Positions 4,800-6,645 of a stretch of DNA of 6,645 nt are shown here, in pieces; position 1 is the first letter of the stretch; each line of letters starts with the position of its first letter. A model generated the notes under the pieces. It was not told the origin of the DNA. It made no database searches and worked only from the letters and a program-made list of their open reading frames with translations. The DNA is from Omnitrophica bacterium RBG_13_46_9. GTDB lineage: Bacteria > Omnitrophota > Gorgyraeia > JABMRN01 > RBG-13-46-9. The translations under genes and the position numbers were made by a program. The stretch covers positions 566-7,210 of the forward strand of contig MHFD01000027.1 in NCBI GenBank assembly GCA_001804045.1, written 5' to 3'.

Positions 4800-4828
4800 T
4801 TGATGTAATAAACAGGCAATAATATAAT
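4800..4828 (+). promoter_or_regulatory. Sigma70-type promoter of yajQ
   Basis: TTGATG (4800-4805), a 17-bp spacer and a perfect TATAAT (4823-4828). The expected start, about 7 bp after the -10 box, coincides with the A of the yajQ ATG at 4835. Confidence 0.75.
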
Positions 4829-4834
4829 GCTGCT

Positions 4835-5335
4835 ATGGCCAAAGAGAGCTTTTCTTTCGATATAGTTTCTGAAGCGGATCTTCAGGAAGTGGATAATGCC
4901 GTCAATCAGGCAAAGAAAGAGCTGGCGCAGAGGTTCGATTTCAAGGGAAGCAAATCTTCCATAGAATACGACCGCGATGAGAAGAAGATAAAGCTTGTGG
5001 GAGACAACGATTTTAAATTAAGTTCCGTTAAGGAGATACTCGCCGGTAAACTTGTCAAGAGAGGCGTTTCTCTGAAATTGCTGACATTTAAAGAACCTCA
5101 GAAAGTCTTCGGAGGCTGCCTCGAGCAGACAGCCGACCTTGCCTCAGGCATACCCCATGAAAAAGCCAAAGAGCTTGTCAAGATAATAAAAGGATTGGGC
5201 CTCAAGGTCCAGGCCCAGATAGAGGGCGAAAAGATAAGGGTGTTCTCGCCGAAAAAAGACGACCTTCAATCCGTTATCTCCCACCTGCGGAAAATGGATT
5301 TCCCGTTAGCGCTTACCTTCTGCAATTACCGGTGA
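4835..5335 (+). CDS. yajQ: YajQ-family nucleotide-binding protein
   Basis: The 166-residue length and ends match the family (usually 160-165). It opens with SFDIVSE (7-13), continues with AQRFDFKGSKSSIEYD (31-46), and has the second-domain stretch GLKVQAQIEGEKIRVFSPKKDDLQ. It ends in LTFCNYR, where most members have LQFxNFR or a close form. Known structure: two ferredoxin-like domains with an interdomain groove. A Xanthomonas homologue binds cyclic di-GMP and acts with a LysR-type regulator; binding here is inferred from family only. The ATG is favoured because the FDIVSE motif sits at the expected distance. No Shine-Dalgarno sequence precedes it, which agrees with a leaderless mRNA. It stands alone, with no gene within 300 bp on either side. 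Confidence 0.95.
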   Translation: MAKESFSFDIVSEADLQEVDNAVNQAKKELAQRFDFKGSKSSIEYDRDEKKIKLVGDNDFKLSSVKEILAGKLVKRGVSLKLLTFKEPQKVFGGCLEQTADLASGIPHEKAKELVKIIKGLGLKVQAQIEGEKIRVFSPKKDDLQSVISHLRKMDFPLALTFCNYR

Positions 5336-5499
5336 TTGCCCGCGGATATCAAATTCCGTAAAATAAAAAATACTTTCGCTGCTTTCACGGATAAATCTAT
5401 TTTTTATAAACTGTTGCCGACAGACCGATCACATTCTTGCTTCCGAGAGGTATAAAATACTATCAATGGGGTAATGCATAATATTTTGCGTAAATCCGA
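5336..5499 (+). other. Spacer after yajQ, no gene recognised
   Basis: TCCGT (5355-5359) and ACGGA (5387-5391) could form a poor terminator stem with a 27-nt loop before TTTTTT (5400-5405), but the stem is weak. The rest is AT-rich. No convincing promoter is visible just upstream of the structured element at 5500. Confidence 0.4.
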
Positions 5500-5641
5500 T
5501 TGGCAGATGCCGGCGGGCGCCCCCTTCCGTCTGACTCTTGTGGCGGCCGGCAATTGGTGTGGGGAGATTCCGATCACTCAATTGCCGCAGCCACAACATG
5601 GGAGTTTTTCGACTCCAGGGCGTCTCGCGGCCATCTGCCAA
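5500..5641. ncRNA. Three-way-junction structured element; candidate ncRNA or palindromic mobile element
   Basis: P1 joins the ends: TTGGCAGATG (5500-5509) with CATCTGCCAA (5632-5641), extended by CCG and CG (5510-5512, 5514-5515 with 5628-5630, 5626-5627) and CGCCC (5518-5522) with GGGCG (5618-5622), about 20 pairs in all. P2 is TTGTGGC (5538-5544) with GCCACAA (5590-5596), then CGGCAATTG (5548-5556) with CAATTGCCG (5579-5587), capped by GTG/CAC and GGA/TCC. P3 is GGAGT (5601-5605) with ACTCC (5612-5616), loop TTTTCG. Most pairs are Watson-Crick, so the strand is not fixed. Plus-strand reading resembles the outline of 6S RNA: closing stem, open 5' strand, small hairpin in the 3' strand, terminal stem. 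It is shorter than the usual ~180 nt, and no clear promoter or terminator flanks it. A MITE with long terminal inverted repeats is the main alternative. Confidence 0.45.
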
Positions 5642-5656
5642 CATAAGTGAAATATA

Positions 5657-5685
5657 TTGAAAAGCCCTGACAAGAGTCTTATAAT
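5657..5685 (+). promoter_or_regulatory. Sigma70-type promoter of the DUF4412-type gene
   Basis: TTGAAA (5657-5662), a 17-bp spacer and TATAAT (5680-5685). Predicted start is near 5692, giving a leader of about 77 nt. The promoter begins 15 bp after the structured element, which is therefore not part of this mRNA. Confidence 0.7.
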
Positions 5686-5768
5686 AATTTTGGCCATAAA
5701 TACCCGGAGTCTATAAGCCATGGTTTATTTTACCGATGTCTTGTAACCCGAAGAGGGAGGGATGAGAG

Positions 5769-6377
5769 ATGAGAAGGTATGATTGTGCGTTTTTGGGTGG
5801 GTTGACCGTATATGTCTGTATATTTATTTTTACGACATTATGCCTTGCAGCCGAATTCTCAGCTGATATGGATGGCAATCAGATAGGCAGGGATATGAAA
5901 GGCAAGGTCTATATAAAGGGAGATAGGGTACGTATGGAGGGTATGAGCCCGGAAGGGGAGGTATCCGTCGCGATAATGGACGTCGAAAAAGGTACGATGT
6001 GTACGTTAATACCGAAAAATAAGGTGTACATAGAGATGTCCGGATTAGCGGTTAAGTCCAAGATGAATCAGTTTGCGTCCGACAAAAAAATGGCCGAGGT
6101 CTCCGACAAAAATTATTTAGGAACAGAGGATATCAACGGTTACCTGTGTGATAAATACGAATATATTTATCACGATAAGTCGCAAGGGACAATGACGCAG
6201 TGGTTTTCCAAGAAGCTTAATTATCCAATAAAGATGATAAGCAATAGCCCTTACGGCGAGACAGTGATCGAATATAAGAACATAACCGAGGGCGGAATCA
6301 GTGATTCGCTTTTTGAAATCCCGGCCGGATATCAAAAAATGGTCATACCGGGTATGGGCGCAGAGGATGAATACTGA
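5769..6377 (+). CDS. Exported DUF4412-type protein (202 aa)
   Basis: GGGAGG (5755-5760) lies 8 nt before the ATG at 5769. An out-of-frame ATG at 5762 gives only six codons. The first 28 residues are a signal peptide with a likely cut after CLAA. The mature protein is a beta-rich, LolA-like sheet: KGKVYIKGDRVRMEGMSPEG, then VAIMDVEKGTMCTLIPKNKVYIEM, then GTEDINGYLCDKYEYIYHDKS and TQWFSKKLNYPIKMI. It ends with the family-type LFEIPAGYQKM. DUF4412 proteins are periplasmic or outer-membrane-associated and of unknown function; the fold resembles lipid-carrying LolA/LppX proteins, but ligand binding here is inference. Cys76 and Cys127 of the mature part could form a disulfide. Confidence 0.85.
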   Translation: MRRYDCAFLGGLTVYVCIFIFTTLCLAAEFSADMDGNQIGRDMKGKVYIKGDRVRMEGMSPEGEVSVAIMDVEKGTMCTLIPKNKVYIEMSGLAVKSKMNQFASDKKMAEVSDKNYLGTEDINGYLCDKYEYIYHDKSQGTMTQWFSKKLNYPIKMISNSPYGETVIEYKNITEGGISDSLFEIPAGYQKMVIPGMGAEDEY

Positions 6378-6566
6378 ACTTTAAGGGATTCTTGGGTTAG
6401 AGAAGAAGGGTAGAAATAAAAAAGACTGTCACGGAATTTATTTCGGTCTGATGATAAAAATAATCTACCTTCTATCGACTATTATCATATTATAGCTCTC
6501 TTTAGGACATGGCTAAGGACAGGGCTCTGAGCTCTTTGCCTTATTCGGCAAATAGCCTGTGAGACT
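6378..6566 (+). promoter_or_regulatory. Intergenic leader with long hairpin before the last gene
   Basis: TTTGCC (6535-6540) pairs with GGCAAA (6547-6552) over a 6-nt loop. Outside it, ACAGG and CT (6519-6523, 6525-6526) pair with AGCCTGT (6554-6560), with one bulged G (6524) and an 8-nt one-sided loop holding GAGCTC. The hairpin ends 6 nt before the ATG, covering the place where a ribosome site would be. No firm promoter or terminator is seen in the rest. Confidence 0.35.
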
Positions 6567-6645
6567 ATGCAGATCAGCGATAAAAACCGTTACTTTATTC
6601 AGGAGACCTCTATAGCGGTACTGATTTTTGTCATCGCGGCCTTGA
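6567..6645 (+). CDS. Start of a membrane protein, 3'-truncated by window edge
   Basis: ATG at 6567 opens a frame that stays open to the window end (26 codons). A charged cytoplasmic start (MQISDKNRYFIQETS) leads into a hydrophobic run (IAVLIFVIAAL), as at the start of an inner-membrane protein or sensor with an N-terminal anchor. An in-frame TGA at 6528 and no other start codon between fix this start. Only a weak GTGAG precedes it. The family cannot be told from this much. Confidence 0.55.
   Translation, partial: MQISDKNRYFIQETSIAVLIFVIAAL

Noticed and set aside
4582..4842. 86-codon minus-strand frame over the yajQ promoter
   Set aside because: It reads through hairpins B and C and the promoter, has no recognisable domain, and overlaps the yajQ start.
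5355..5405. Terminator after yajQ
   Set aside because: Only a 5-bp stem with a 27-nt loop, and the T-run is 8 nt away. Too weak to annotate.
5500..5641. Integron attC site
   Set aside because: The ends read TTGGC...GCCAA, not the RYYYAAC...GTTRRRY arrangement, and no integrase or cassette array is present.
5500..5641. Cobalamin, FMN or TPP riboswitch
   Set aside because: The conserved boxes of these classes are absent, and the promoter of the next gene lies downstream of the element.
5429..5644. 71-codon minus-strand frame over the structured element
   Set aside because: Nearly all of it lies within the paired region. Composition follows the stems and no ribosome site or domain is present.
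6423..6449. Terminator after the DUF4412-type gene (AGAC...GTCT)
   Set aside because: Four pairs with a long loop and no T-run.

Overview
This window looks like chromosomal DNA from an uncultured, diderm (Gram-negative-type) bacterium of moderate GC. Evidence for this is a BamE/SmpA-like exported protein, a DUF4412-type periplasmic protein, YajQ, a MATE exporter and a CDF metal exporter, together with five housekeeping-type promoters that all have a 17-bp spacer. The intergenic repeat style (CCCTGAGTTTGTCGAAGGG, GGGATTGCTTCGC...TCGCTCGCAATGA, runs of GCAACC and ACCTAYG) is one I associate with genomes of uncultured phyla such as Omnitrophota. That lineage guess is weak. No rRNA, tRNA, CRISPR array or transposase gene is visible.

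Layout. Bases 2-1024 (+) hold the C-terminal three quarters of a MATE-family exporter, cut by the left edge. Facing it is a run of four minus-strand genes read from right to left: a CDF cation exporter (3261-2374), a 58-residue two-helix membrane protein (2186-2010), a BamE-like small exported protein (1929-1624) and a 134-residue membrane-anchored beta-type protein (1461-1057). The first, second and fourth have their own clear promoters. The BamE-like gene has none that I can see and may be read through from the 58-residue gene. Bases 3421-3943 hold no gene and are a mosaic of small intergenic repeats. A minus-strand iron-sulfur-flavoprotein-type reductase (4516-3944) follows. Its upstream region is a dense cluster of hairpins (4534-4654), two of which are covarying versions of one hairpin. 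The yajQ gene (4835-5335, +) comes next, with a promoter placed so that its mRNA should be leaderless. Bases 5500-5641 form a compact three-way-junction fold of unknown identity. A DUF4412-type exported protein (5769-6377, +) and the start of a membrane protein (6567 to the right edge, +) complete the window.

How the parts relate. The genes do not form one obvious pathway: they are export and transport functions (MATE, CDF), small envelope proteins, a redox flavoprotein and a nucleotide-binding protein. The coding content is ordinary. The unexplained content is in the gaps: the three-way-junction element, the hairpin cluster with paired TGTAAG loops and a possible IS200/IS605-type end, the inverted array of 9-nt units, and the long structured leader of the CDF gene. 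All RNA or mobile-element readings of these are inference from base pairing seen by eye.
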